64,000 nt of DNA from Noviluteimonas gilva (lineage in GTDB: Bacteria > Pseudomonadota > Gammaproteobacteria > Xanthomonadales > Xanthomonadaceae), in NCBI RefSeq assembly GCF_009740395.1, contig NZ_WOXT01000002.1, forward strand, positions 310,001-374,000, read 5' to 3'. Below the pieces are notes generated by a model, which was not told the DNA's origin, searched no databases, and was given only the letters and a program-made list of their open reading frames with translations. Position numbers and translations under genes: made by a program. Below, piece by piece: positions 37,036 through 46,006 of the stretch; the stretch's first letter is position 1; each line of letters begins with the position of its first letter.

Positions 37036-38373
37036 CCCCCCGCGACGCGAGTAAGCCGCAAGCGCAGCCTCGCGCGCGACCGCCAAATCGACGATCGGCA
37101 CCGGGTAATCCTTCGTCCCCAACTCCGGCACCCACCGCCGCACATACGCGCCGTCTGGATCGAAACGCCTGGCCTGCAACAACGGATTGAAGATGCGGAA
37201 GTAGGGCGCGGCATCGGCGCCCGTGCCCGCAACCCATTGCCATCCCAACGTGTTGTTCGCGAGATCCGCATCGACCAGCGTGTCCCAGAACCAGCGCGCA
37301 CCTTCGATCCAATGCGTGCGCATGTGCTTGGTCAGCAGGCTCGCGACGAGCATGCGCACGCGGTTGTGCATCCAGCCGGTTTGCCAGAGTTGGCGCATGC
37401 CGGCGTCGACGATCGGAATACCGGTGCGGCCGGATTTCCACGCGTTGAGTTGCGCGTCGTCGATGGGCGCCCACTCGAACGCGTCGAAGCGCGGATCGAG
37501 GTTGTGGTCCGTCGTGCGTGGAAAATGATGCAGCAGGTGGTGCGCGAACTCGCGCCAGAACAATTGCCGCAGGTACGCGATGCGCGCTTCTTTCGGTGCA
37601 TCGCATTGCGCGATCGTCGCGTAGACGCGCTGGATCGAGACTTCACCGAAATGCAGGTGCGGCGACAACGATGAGGTGCCGTCGATGGCGGGCAGGTCGC
37701 GCGCTTCCGGATAGTCGGCGACCTTCGAGACGAATGCCTGCAACGCCGCACGCGCACCGTCTTCGCCCGGCGTCCAGTGCGTCCAGAACGGACGGTCCCA
37801 CGTGGGTGTCGGCGACGGGAGCAACGCATCGATCGATTCGCCGTCGATCGTCACCGGCGGCAACCGCGCAGGCGCATCGAAAGTGCGCGGCGTTCGCATC
37901 ACCGCCGCCGCGGCTTTCCAGAACGGCGTGAACACCTTGTACGGATCGCCCGCCTTGGTCGCGACGTCCCACGGTTCGATCAGCAACGCGCCGTTGTGGC
38001 TTTGCGCGAACAGTCCCGATTGCCGCAGGGTCCACTTCAACGCGGTGTCGCGTTGTTCGATCGCCGGTTCGTAACGTCGGGTCCAGAACACCGCTTCGGC
38101 TTGCGTGTCGCGTGCGAGGCGTTCGAGCGCGGCCTGCGTCGGGCCGCGCACGCAGACCAGGCGGGAACCGCGCGCCCGCAACGACGCATCGAGCGCCGCA
38201 AGCGATCGACGCCGCCACGCGTCCGATGCCGCGCCCGGCGTCCAATCGCCTTCTTCCTCCGGCGCATGCACGTACACGGGAACCGGCGCATAGCCCTGCG
38301 CGATCGCCGCCTGCAACGCGGGCTGGTCGTCGAGGCGGAGATCGTCGCGGAACCAGACGAGAGCATGGGGCAT
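37006..38373 (-). CDS. phrB: Deoxyribodipyrimidine photolyase
   Basis: 455-residue class I CPD photolyase. The N-terminal photolyase domain begins LVWFRDDLRLDDQPAL, and the FAD-binding domain contains FWREFAHHLL, GIPIVDAGMRQLWQTGWMHN, and the Trp-rich end NNTLGWQWVAGTGADAAPY. It repairs UV-induced cyclobutane dimers using light. The last residues (about PPNRALRD) are encoded by repeat A, so the natural C-terminus was probably extended or replaced by that repeat. The fold appears intact. Confidence 0.93.
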   Translation of the reverse strand: MPHALVWFRDDLRLDDQPALQAAIAQGYAPVPVYVHAPEEEGDWTPGAASDAWRRRSLAALDASLRARGSRLVCVRGPTQAALERLARDTQAEAVFWTRRYEPAIEQRDTALKWTLRQSGLFAQSHNGALLIEPWDVATKAGDPYKVFTPFWKAAAAVMRTPRTFDAPARLPPVTIDGESIDALLPSPTPTWDRPFWTHWTPGEDGARAALQAFVSKVADYPEARDLPAIDGTSSLSPHLHFGEVSIQRVYATIAQCDAPKEARIAYLRQLFWREFAHHLLHHFPRTTDHNLDPRFDAFEWAPIDDAQLNAWKSGRTGIPIVDAGMRQLWQTGWMHNRVRMLVASLLTKHMRTHWIEGARWFWDTLVDADLANNTLGWQWVAGTGADAAPYFRIFNPLLQARRFDPDGAYVRRWVPELGTKDYPVPIVDLAVAREAALAAYSRRGGIPPNRALRD

Positions 38374-38408
38374 GCGCGCAGTATCGCCAATGCGCGTGGA
38401 TGGCGGCG

Positions 38409-39317
38409 TCACCGCGCGTCGAAGGCGTATCGCACCTGCAGGCGGAAGGAGAGCATCGGATCGCTGTCGGCCGAACCATCGGGCGTACGCAACACCGTGA
38501 GCGGCACGTACAACACTTCGATCGCGGCGCCCCAGCCCTTGGTCAACGTGCGACCGACGCCGAATGCGAGATAGCCGACATCGTCCGTCGCCGTCAGCCG
38601 CGAGTAGTCGCGAAAACCGAAGGTGAGCGCGTCGACGTGCACTTCGTTTTCCATGCGCACCAGGCCGCCACTCAGGTGCCAGGTCCACGGGCCGTGTGCC
38701 AGCGCGGCGGTCGTTTCGAGCCCGTAGTAATTCAGCTGGAGCGTGTCGCTCGACGGCGCCTCGCAACCGTAGGGATTCAGGTCGAAGTCCTGCACGCCCG
38801 CGAGGGCCGCCGGGCAGGTGACATCGCCGATCACCGCGCCGTGCTGGCCGAACGCGCGCACCGACACGATCACCCCGTTCGCATCCACCACGCGCCTTGC
38901 GATGGCGGCGGCCCACAGATCGCGCGTCTTCGCGCCGCCGATTTCGACCGGCGGTGTCCACGCAAGCTCGGCGACGAACCCGCCGGGCAGCCCGATCCAT
39001 CCGCGCACGCGCCCGAACACGGGCGACTTGTTGAGATCTTCGTTCTTCAGTCCGTTGAAACCGACCATCGTCTTGCGCGCAGGCAGATGCGGCACCTCCC
39101 CGAGTTCGACCGCCGCCTGCCAATGGCCGGGCGCGAGCGCAGGCGAGGGGCCGAAGGCCGCCATCAGCGTGGAGGCGGTCCTGTAGTGCATCGCCCAGGC
39201 TTCGGGGCGATCACCGTCGAGGACTTCGTCTTCGCGTATCACTTCCTGTGCCATCCCCGGCAGCGACACCAGGGCCAGCAGGCCAGCGATTGCGGAGGAC
39301 AGCGTGCGCGAGGACAT
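38409..39317 (-). CDS. Predicted outer membrane beta-barrel protein
   Basis: 302 residues with a signal peptide MSSRTLSSAIAGLLALVSLPGMAQ. The body alternates polar and hydrophobic residues (HWQAAVELGEVPHLP, WGAAIEVLYVPLTVL) and ends LSFRLQVRYAFDAR. This resembles a beta-signal, although it closes on Arg rather than Phe. Two cysteines (VTCPAAL, PYGCEAP) could pair. No enzyme motif. Function unknown. A start 12 codons further upstream (39353) is possible but adds residues before the signal. Confidence 0.6.
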   Translation of the reverse strand: MSSRTLSSAIAGLLALVSLPGMAQEVIREDEVLDGDRPEAWAMHYRTASTLMAAFGPSPALAPGHWQAAVELGEVPHLPARKTMVGFNGLKNEDLNKSPVFGRVRGWIGLPGGFVAELAWTPPVEIGGAKTRDLWAAAIARRVVDANGVIVSVRAFGQHGAVIGDVTCPAALAGVQDFDLNPYGCEAPSSDTLQLNYYGLETTAALAHGPWTWHLSGGLVRMENEVHVDALTFGFRDYSRLTATDDVGYLAFGVGRTLTKGWGAAIEVLYVPLTVLRTPDGSADSDPMLSFRLQVRYAFDAR

Positions 39318-39375
39318 GCGCACGAATACCGGCGGGCAGGCGCGCCGGTTCAACCCGGCGTGGCGGCGGAGCGTT

Positions 39376-39396
39376 CCGGACGCGTCGCGCGTCCGG
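39376..39396. repeat. Perfect hairpin between two minus-strand genes
   Basis: CCGGACGCG-TCG-CGCGTCCGG just after the stop of the 62-residue gene on the minus strand. A nine-base GC stem without a U tract; possibly a weak terminator. Confidence 0.4.
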
Positions 39397-39404
39397 GCGC
39401 GGGG

Positions 39405-39593
39405 TTACTCCCAGTCGTGTCCGCCGGGCGTCGGCGCCAGCGCAGGCGCGCCGAACGAAGCCTGGATGCGCATCACCAGGTCGTCGGTGATCGCTTCGGC
39501 GATGCGGGCTTCCCAATCGCGGAGCTGGCGTTCGTCGGCGTGGTTCGCGCGCCGCATTTCTTCCAGCACCGTTTCGAGCGTCTTGATGTTCAT
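39405..39593 (-). CDS. Small hypothetical protein (62 residues)
   Basis: Starts MNIKTLETVLEEMRRANHAD with an AGGGGGA ribosome site upstream. Helical, charged first half; ends APTPGGHDWE. No recognised family and no membrane segment. Codon use matches its neighbours. Assigned as a gene on account of the ribosome site and start; otherwise little can be said. Confidence 0.5.
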   Translation of the reverse strand: MNIKTLETVLEEMRRANHADERQLRDWEARIAEAITDDLVMRIQASFGAPALAPTPGGHDWE

Positions 39594-39759
39594 GTGTGTT
39601 CCCCCTGAGAAGCGCGCCCTCCTCGGGCGTGCCAAGGATGAGCCACGAATTCGTGAATGCGGGGTGAGGTCCGGCGCGCCTGTCCTCCCGGCGGCGCAAG
39701 GGAGCGACGGGCGGCGACGCGGCTTTTGCTACCGTGGCAAAAAAGCCCGGGAAATCCGC

Positions 39760-40479
39760 ATGCGTTTCAGCCGACACGCGCTCCTGTCCACCATCGCCCT
39801 GTTCGCCACCGCTTGCGCAACGCAACAAAATTCCGCGCCGATTTCGCCCGCGACGACGCCCGAGGACGCCAACCTCGTCGACATCCGCTCCCTCGTCCCC
39901 GACATCGATCTCGACATCCGTTACGCCGGCGCGAACAACTTCACCGGCGCGCCGGTCGATGGCTACGAGGCGCCGAAGTGTTTCCTGCTGCGCCCCGTCG
40001 CCGAAGCGCTCGCGCGCGTCGAACGCACGCTGCGCGACGACCACATGCGCCTGCGCCTGTACGACTGCTACCGCCCCGTGCGTGCCGTGCAGAATTTCGT
40101 CGCGTGGGCGCACGCGCCGGAAGACGGCCGCACGAAGGCCGCGTACTACCCGTCCTTCGACAAACGCGCGTTGCTCGGCGATTACATCTCGCCGACCTCG
40201 GGCCACAGCCGCGGCGCGACCGTCGACCTGGATCTGATGGAATGCGACGACACGGGCGTGGCGTGCACGCCGCTGGACATGGGCACGCACTTCGATTTCT
40301 TCGACACGCTGGCGAACACCGATTCGAAGAAAGCCACAGACGCGCAGCGCGCGAACCGCCACCGCCTGCGCGATGCGATGGAGGCGCAGGGGTTTCGCAA
40401 CTATCCGATGGAGTGGTGGCACTTCACCTTGAAGCCCGAGCCGTCCCCGCGCGTGGCGTTCGACATTCCGGTGCGTTAA
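39760..40479 (+). CDS. D-alanyl-D-alanine dipeptidase (VanX/DdpX-like lipoprotein)
   Basis: 239 residues. The signal ends at LFATAC, a probable lipidation Cys. The M15D peptidase core has the zinc-site SGHSRGATVDLDL (His, Asp) and EWWHF (Glu, His), with the conserved arginine in YDCYRPVRAVQ. It would split D-Ala-D-Ala released from peptidoglycan, as nutrient use or recycling; no van regulators or ligase are nearby, so vancomycin resistance is not implied. Its stop overlaps the stop of the convergent beta-lactamase-like gene. Confidence 0.88.
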   Translation: MRFSRHALLSTIALFATACATQQNSAPISPATTPEDANLVDIRSLVPDIDLDIRYAGANNFTGAPVDGYEAPKCFLLRPVAEALARVERTLRDDHMRLRLYDCYRPVRAVQNFVAWAHAPEDGRTKAAYYPSFDKRALLGDYISPTSGHSRGATVDLDLMECDDTGVACTPLDMGTHFDFFDTLANTDSKKATDAQRANRHRLRDAMEAQGFRNYPMEWWHFTLKPEPSPRVAFDIPVR

Positions 40480-41537
40480 TCCAGGTAGGACGCCGCGATC
40501 TTCTTCGCCAGTTCGTAGGGCTCGGGTTCGTTGCGATTGGTGAGCACGACGACGGTGAGATGGCGCTGCGGATAACGCACGATCACGTTGCGGAAGCCGA
40601 CGGTTTCACCGGAATGCCACAAGGTCTCGCCGGTGATGCGCCAGCCGAAGCCGTACTCGATCGTCGGGTCGTCGGTTTTCGTCGCGGGCGTGAAGGCCTG
40701 TTTCCAGACCGACTGCGGCAGCAGGCGATCGTCGTACAGCGCCGCATCCCAGCGCGCCAGATCGTCGATCGAGGAATAGATGCCGCCGTCGCCGAGCACG
40801 GCGCTGGTCGTGCTCTGATCCGTGCGCGTCCACTTGCCGTTTTCTTCCGTGTAACCGTAGGCGCGATTGGCGACGGTCGAGATGCCGTTTTCGTAAGCGA
40901 CGGTGTGCTTCATCCCCAGCGGTTCGAAGATGCGCGTGCGCAGGAAATCCGCGTAGCGCTGGCCCGATGCGCGCTCGACGATCAACGCAAGCAGCGCATA
41001 ACCGCTGTTGCTGTAACGATAGCTCGTGCCCGGAACGAAGTAATGTTTCGGCGCCTTTTCCAGCAACTGCAACACGCCGATGTCGTGGATCTGCGCGGTG
41101 TCCTTCGGATCCATCAGGTCTTCGTAATCGATCAGGCCCGAGGTGTGCGTGAGCAGGTGGCGGATCGTGATCGCATCGTCTTCCGGCGGAAGCGTGGGCA
41201 GGAAGCGCTTGATCGGATCGTCGATCGACAGCTTGCCGTCCTGCGCGAGCAACAGGATCGCGGCGCTGTTGAATTGCTTGCTGATCGATGCGAGGCGGAA
41301 GTTGGTCTTCGGCGTGATCGGCGTCTTCGCTTCGAGATCGGCGAAGCCGTAGCTGCGGCGTTCGATGGCTTTACCGTCGCGAACGACGAGCACCGAGGCA
41401 CCCGGTCCATTGCCGGCGTAGTCGTGCATCAGCGCGTCGAGTGGGTCGGTCATCGCGGGATCGCTCTTGGCGGTGCAGCCCGCCAGCAGGACGGCGGCTC
41501 CCAGCAACAGGCATTGCACGATGGCGCGGTGCGGCAT
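40476..41537 (-). CDS. Serine beta-lactamase-like (class C fold) lipoprotein
   Basis: 353 residues with lipobox VLLAGC. The beta-lactamase/transpeptidase fold shows SxxK as SISK (nucleophile in LASISKQFNSA), YSN for YxN (in YRYSNSGYALLAL), and HSGETVG for the third motif. Family members include esterases, D-aminopeptidases and AmpC-type enzymes. A resistance role cannot be read from this. Start placed at MPHRAIVQ, which gives the signal; 18 codons more upstream are open. It converges with the dipeptidase gene. Confidence 0.82.
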   Translation of the reverse strand: MPHRAIVQCLLLGAAVLLAGCTAKSDPAMTDPLDALMHDYAGNGPGASVLVVRDGKAIERRSYGFADLEAKTPITPKTNFRLASISKQFNSAAILLLAQDGKLSIDDPIKRFLPTLPPEDDAITIRHLLTHTSGLIDYEDLMDPKDTAQIHDIGVLQLLEKAPKHYFVPGTSYRYSNSGYALLALIVERASGQRYADFLRTRIFEPLGMKHTVAYENGISTVANRAYGYTEENGKWTRTDQSTTSAVLGDGGIYSSIDDLARWDAALYDDRLLPQSVWKQAFTPATKTDDPTIEYGFGWRITGETLWHSGETVGFRNVIVRYPQRHLTVVVLTNRNEPEPYELAKKIAASYLD

Positions 41538-41660
41538 GGCGTGGCCCCCCTCGGACCGCCGGAGTGTACGGCGACTTCTTCCCCGCTTCACACAAGCGCC
41601 ATCGGCGGCTCACGGCGGGGGACGAGGCTGGCCCCACTTTCCATCGCAGGGAGCACCGTC

Positions 41661-42197
41661 ATGGCAGAAGACTTCCGTAGCGTCGGCAACCGCTGGAGCC
41701 TGGCGATCTGGACCGGCGCGGCCGCCCTGCTGGCCGTGCCCGCGGTCGCGATGCGCTTCACCCAGGAGGTGAACTGGACCGCGCGCGACTTCATCACCTT
41801 CGGCTGCATGCTGGCCGCCGCGTGCGGCGCGTACGAGTTGTTCGCGCGCAGGAGCGCCAGCCTGGCCTATCGCGCAGGCGCCGCTGCAGCCGTTGGTACC
41901 GCATTCTTCCTGGTGTGGGCGAACCTGGCCGTCGGCGTGATCGGCGACGAACGCAACCCGGCGAACCTGATGTACGTCGGTGTGTTGCTGGTCGCGATCA
42001 TCGGCGCGATCGTCGTGCGCTTCCGCGCGCAGGGCATGGCGCGCGTGATGGTCGCCACGGCCGTCGCGCAGGCCGTGGTCGGTGCGATCGCGATCTTCGG
42101 ACGACTCGACGTGCCGGTGATGATGCTGGCGATCACGACGATGTATGTCGTGCTGTGGATGGGGGCGTCGGTGTTGTTCGGGAAGGCGGCGCGCTAA
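41661..42197 (+). CDS. Four- to five-helix membrane protein of unknown function
   Basis: 178 residues, ATG preceded by GCAGGGAG. Hydrophobic helices at about 14-32, 45-62, 68-90, 103-120 and 130-172, with few charges between. Resembles small integral membrane proteins without assigned function. Last four bases overlap the stop of the convergent acetyltransferase gene. Confidence 0.7.
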   Translation: MAEDFRSVGNRWSLAIWTGAAALLAVPAVAMRFTQEVNWTARDFITFGCMLAAACGAYELFARRSASLAYRAGAAAAVGTAFFLVWANLAVGVIGDERNPANLMYVGVLLVAIIGAIVVRFRAQGMARVMVATAVAQAVVGAIAIFGRLDVPVMMLAITTMYVVLWMGASVLFGKAAR

Positions 42198-42667
42198 TTC
42201 GATTCACGCTGCGCCAAGTCCTTCGCCAGTCGCACCGCGTCGATGCGCCCTTCGTAGTAATGCGGGAACACCCCCTGCACGCGATACCCCTGGTGGCGGT
42301 AGAACGCGATCGCGCCGGGATTGTCGGATCGGCATTCGACGTCGATGCGTTCGATGCCGGCCACGCGCGCCGCGTCTTCCAGCCAGGTGAGCAACCGCGC
42401 GCCAAGGCCGCGTCGACGTTGCGTGGCCTGCACGCCGAGCAGCGTCAGGTGCGCCGTGGTGTCGCCGTATTCCATGATCGCGAAGCCATGCAGTCCGCCG
42501 TTCGCGTGGACGAGCGCCACGTTGCTCGTGCGGCTGCGGATGGCGGCGAGGATGCGCGCGGGCGTGTAGCGCCAGCGCAGGCCGTGTTCGATCGCATCGC
42601 GCGACAGCGTCGCGATGGCTTGCGCATCGTCCGGCGTTGCGAGACGGATGGTGGGGAGGCCCAGCAC
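42194..42667 (-). CDS. GNAT family N-acetyltransferase
   Basis: 157 residues. The acetyl-CoA-binding motif A is seen as LLGVQATQRRRGLGARLLTWL, followed by VECRSDNPGAIAFYRHQGYR, the usual GNAT motif B. Spacing and the final GRIDAVRLAKDL resemble RimI-like acetyltransferases. Substrate unknown. Confidence 0.85.
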   Translation of the reverse strand: MLGLPTIRLATPDDAQAIATLSRDAIEHGLRWRYTPARILAAIRSRTSNVALVHANGGLHGFAIMEYGDTTAHLTLLGVQATQRRRGLGARLLTWLEDAARVAGIERIDVECRSDNPGAIAFYRHQGYRVQGVFPHYYEGRIDAVRLAKDLAQRESN

Positions 42668-42692
42668 GGGGCCAGTGTATGCCCGCCGATTG

Positions 42693-42815
42693 CGACGATT
42701 CCAGCGCTATAGGCAGCGCCGGCTGGCGACATCGGGGGATGCGTCGCGCACCTGCGCGCGCCCACGCGCCTTCTACTGCCGCATTCATCGCGCGTAGTGG
42801 AGTCGGTATGCGGAA
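42693..42815 (+). repeat. Rhs leader repeat, copy 1
   Basis: About 120 bases before the first Rhs gene that closely match 47547-47672 before the second. Shared blocks include CGATTCCA, TTCTACTG, CGCATTCATCG and the ATGCGGAA at the end. Probably a duplicated promoter and 5' leader. Confidence 0.75.
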
Positions 42816-42840
42816 GCGGGCAGTCGGGGGCAGGGAATGA
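42808..42840 (+). CDS. Ten-residue upstream ORF in the Rhs leader
   Basis: Encodes MRKRAVGGRE and stops in the ATGA that starts the Rhs gene. Its ATG is at the position where the second Rhs gene begins (ATGCGGAA). It looks like a stump of the original start, now coupling translation to a new start. No independent evidence of expression. Confidence 0.4.
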   Translation: MRKRAVGGRE

Positions 42841-45800
42841 ACGGGAAGACGCTGGCAGTTGCGCTCGCGCTTTCCGCGGCGGGTGCCGTCGACGCGAACG
42901 CACAGACGTACATCCGGACCGATACCACCACATACGAGGACAACCTCGACAAGTGGGTCATCGGCCAGCCCATGGCCTCGGTGAACGTCGACACGGGCCT
43001 GGTGGAATCGGAGACGAAATACGACCCGATCACTGCGTTGCCGACGGACGTGTACGCGTTCGGCAAGTTGAAACAGAGGCTCACGTACAACGCCGACGGA
43101 ACGGTCGCGACGGTGTCCGACGCCAAGGATTCGGCGAGCTTCAATACGACGACCACATTCGGCAACTGGAAGCGGGGCATTCCGCAAACGATCACGCATC
43201 CGGATGGCGCGTCGACGTCCGCGGTCGTCGACGACCTGGGGCAGATCCTTTCGGCGACGGACGAAACGGGCGCGAAGACCTGCTACGCCTACGACGCCAT
43301 GGGTCGTGTGCGGAAAATCACCTATCCATCGGAAACCATATCGGGCGTCTGCGATGCGTCGGCCTGGGCCGAAACGATCGTCAGCTTCAGTGCCGGCAAC
43401 CCCGCGATCTACGGCATGCCAGCTGGAGCCTGGTGGCAAACCACGGTCAACGGCAACGCTCGCAAGATCACGGTCTACGACGGCCTGTTGCGCCCGGTCG
43501 TCGAGGAGACACTCGATCTCGCCGAACCGGCGACCAGGAAAGTCGTGACGTTCCGTCGCTTCGATGCCGCCGGCCAGACGGTGTTCCAGTCGTATCCACT
43601 GAACGCCCCGGGGACGCTCTCCTTCGCAGATCCCTCCCTGAAGGGAACCTCGAGCACGTTCGACGCGCTGGGCCGGCCAACGCGTGTCGAACAGCACGCC
43701 GAGCCCGAATTCGGTGGCGTGGTGGCCACGACGATGGCGTATCTCGCTGGCTTCCAGACGCGCGTGACCAACCCGCGAGGACAGGCGTCGACAACGGCTT
43801 TCAAGACGTACGCCGAGCCAACGACCGATTGGCCCGTCAGCATCGTGCAGCCCGCCGGGTCGTATACGGACATCACCCGGGATGTGTTCGGCAAGCCGAC
43901 ATCGATCAGGCGTCGTGACGCCGGCAACCTCGTCTCGGCGACCCGCACGTATGGATACACGCAAGCGCAGGAACTGTGCCGGCTCCACGAGCCGGAAACC
44001 GGGTCGACCTACATGGGGTACGACGCCGCGGGCCTGCTCGCGTGGTCGGCCTCGGGATATGCGCCGGGATCGACCTGCGTGAGCGACGCGGCCGTTGCCG
44101 CACGCCGCTCCGACCACGCCTACGACAACCGCAATCGCATCACGTCGCTCACCTTCGCTGACGGTTTGGGCAACACCTCCTACGCGTACACGGCCGACGG
44201 CTTGCCGGCAGCGCAGTCCGTCGACAACGGATCGGGCGCGGTCGTCACGACCACCTACGGTTACAACAAGCGCCGTCTGTTGACGAGCGAACGACTGTCG
44301 TGGGCCAGCATCAACTGGATGCTGGGATACGGCTACGACGCCCACGCGAACGTGGCAAGCCAGTCCTACCCGCCCAACGTCGTGATCGACTACGCACCGG
44401 ATGCGCTGGGCCGCCCGACCCGGGCGGGCACGTATGCCACGAACGTCACGTACCACCCCAACGGGACGGTCGATTCCTTCACCTACGGCAACGGCGTGCA
44501 GCACAAGGCGCACCAGAACGCGCGCCTGTTGCCGGAGCGCAGCCGTGATTTCCGTGGCACCGCGGGGATCCTCGACGACAGCTACGACTACGACCAGAAC
44601 GGCAATGTCGTAGCGATCAGTGATGGTGCGACGGCCGGCGCGACCGACCGGAACATGGTCTACGACCAGCAGGATCGGCTGACGCGCATGACCTCGCCGA
44701 TGTTGGGCGGCACCGGGGCCATCGATTACGGCTATGACGTCCTGGACAACATCGTCTCGGTCAGTGCGCCCAACCGCAGCCAACGTTACTGCTACGAGGA
44801 CGGCACCAATCGCCTGACGACCCTGCGCGCGGGCGCAACCGCGCAGTGCAGCAACGGCACCGCCGCAATGGTGGCCTTCGCGTACGACCTGCAGGGCAAC
44901 CTGAAGACGAAGAACAACGTCCACTTCCAGTTCGGCCTCGACAATCGCTTGCGCTCGACGACCGGCGGCGTCGCATCGAGTTACATCTACGACGCGATTG
45001 GCCGGCGCGTGCGGGATTACACGACGGGCAGCCGGTACAGCCTGTACACGCAGGGCGGCCTGTTGGCCTACACCTCGGATGTGCGGAAGCAGGAGTCCGC
45101 GCACTACGTGTACCTGGGCGACAAACTGATCGCGACCCGAACGGTGCCCACCGGGTCGACGAACGCCACGGTCAGGTATCAACACACGGACGCATTGGGA
45201 ACGCCGGTGGCGGTGACGGATGCGAACGGCACCGTGATCGAGCGGAGTCACTACGAACCGTACGGCAAGGTCCTGAACCATGCGGCACGGGACGGCGTTG
45301 GGTTTACCGGTCACGTCGAGGACAAGGCGACCGGGCTGACGTATATGCAGCAGCGGTATTACGACTCGACGTGCGGATGTTTTCTGAGCGTCGATCCCGT
45401 AACCGCGTACGGCAACGGCGACATGCGGTTCTTCAATCGCTACGCCTATGCATTCAACAATCCCTACGGGCTGACCGATCCGGACGGGCGCAGTCCGAAA
45501 CTGATAAGACCCCTCATCAAAGCGTTGAAGAACGGCGGGGACGTTCGAAGCGCGTTGAAGGAGACAGGGACGGAGATGGTCGATTCGCTCGTGACCATTC
45601 TTGATGGATCATCATCGCCGGTGGAGAAAGCCGCAGCGGTGTTCGACTTTATTTCCCCGGTTTCCAGTGGAGAAGTAACCAAGGCGCGTACGTTGCTGAA
45701 GAACCAGCTTCAAGGGGCGATCGGCGAGGCTGATGTTGCGAAGAGGTTGGGTGCTGAGGTGGCGGGGCGGGGTGTGGCGATCAAAGGCAGCGACGGTCGG

Positions 45801-46004
45801 CTCACAATCGTGGACATCATGAGAAAGGACGGGACGGCTGTTGAGGTTAAGACTGGAGGTGCACATTTGTCGCGCGGACAAGCAGGATTGGCACAGGATG
45901 CGGCTACCGGATCGTATGTAATGCCGGTCGGAAACAACGCTAAGGCGGCCGGCCTAACTCCAAGCGAACCGATTGTTGCCAAGTTCCTAGAGGAGCGTCT
46001 CTGA
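42837..46004 (+). CDS. Rhs/YD-repeat protein with C-terminal nuclease-like toxin tail
   Basis: 1055 residues. The signal peptide ends near DANAQ (residue 23). YD repeats follow (TYNADGTVATVSDA, CYAYDAMGRVRKITY, YDQNGNVVAISDG and others), then the Rhs core end with GLTYMQQRYYDSTCGCFLS and NPYGLTDPDGR (to residue 885). The last 170 residues are unlike the core and lower in GC. They hold IGEADVAKRLG, then Asp993 (LTIVDIM), Glu1003 and Lys1005 (AVEVK) and Gln1015 (LSRGQ), which fits a PD-(D/E)XK nuclease. A normal Rhs N-terminal domain is absent; the gene at 47663 encodes just that part. Probably a secreted contact-dependent toxin. Confidence 0.85.
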   Translation: MNGKTLAVALALSAAGAVDANAQTYIRTDTTTYEDNLDKWVIGQPMASVNVDTGLVESETKYDPITALPTDVYAFGKLKQRLTYNADGTVATVSDAKDSASFNTTTTFGNWKRGIPQTITHPDGASTSAVVDDLGQILSATDETGAKTCYAYDAMGRVRKITYPSETISGVCDASAWAETIVSFSAGNPAIYGMPAGAWWQTTVNGNARKITVYDGLLRPVVEETLDLAEPATRKVVTFRRFDAAGQTVFQSYPLNAPGTLSFADPSLKGTSSTFDALGRPTRVEQHAEPEFGGVVATTMAYLAGFQTRVTNPRGQASTTAFKTYAEPTTDWPVSIVQPAGSYTDITRDVFGKPTSIRRRDAGNLVSATRTYGYTQAQELCRLHEPETGSTYMGYDAAGLLAWSASGYAPGSTCVSDAAVAARRSDHAYDNRNRITSLTFADGLGNTSYAYTADGLPAAQSVDNGSGAVVTTTYGYNKRRLLTSERLSWASINWMLGYGYDAHANVASQSYPPNVVIDYAPDALGRPTRAGTYATNVTYHPNGTVDSFTYGNGVQHKAHQNARLLPERSRDFRGTAGILDDSYDYDQNGNVVAISDGATAGATDRNMVYDQQDRLTRMTSPMLGGTGAIDYGYDVLDNIVSVSAPNRSQRYCYEDGTNRLTTLRAGATAQCSNGTAAMVAFAYDLQGNLKTKNNVHFQFGLDNRLRSTTGGVASSYIYDAIGRRVRDYTTGSRYSLYTQGGLLAYTSDVRKQESAHYVYLGDKLIATRTVPTGSTNATVRYQHTDALGTPVAVTDANGTVIERSHYEPYGKVLNHAARDGVGFTGHVEDKATGLTYMQQRYYDSTCGCFLSVDPVTAYGNGDMRFFNRYAYAFNNPYGLTDPDGRSPKLIRPLIKALKNGGDVRSALKETGTEMVDSLVTILDGSSSPVEKAAAVFDFISPVSSGEVTKARTLLKNQLQGAIGEADVAKRLGAEVAGRGVAIKGSDGRLTIVDIMRKDGTAVEVKTGGAHLSRGQAGLAQDAATGSYVMPVGNNAKAAGLTPSEPIVAKFLEERL
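45492..46001 (+). other. Variable toxin module of the Rhs protein (residues 886-1055)
   Basis: Begins directly after the conserved DPDGR boundary. Base composition falls here compared with the core, as is typical of exchanged Rhs tips. A helical linker (886-955) leads to the nuclease-like domain described for the parent gene. Activity is inferred from motif spacing only. Confidence 0.65.
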
Positions 46005-46006
46005 CG

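Noticed and set aside
39760-41537. Vancomycin- or beta-lactam-resistance island
   Set aside because: The dipeptidase and beta-lactamase-like genes lie alone, converge, have normal GC, and no van ligase, two-component regulator or mobile genes accompany them.
42204-45314. A minus-strand open frame of about a thousand codons opposite the Rhs gene
   Set aside because: Repetitive Arg/Val/Gly translation without domains; the plus strand carries recognisable YD repeats and a signal peptide.
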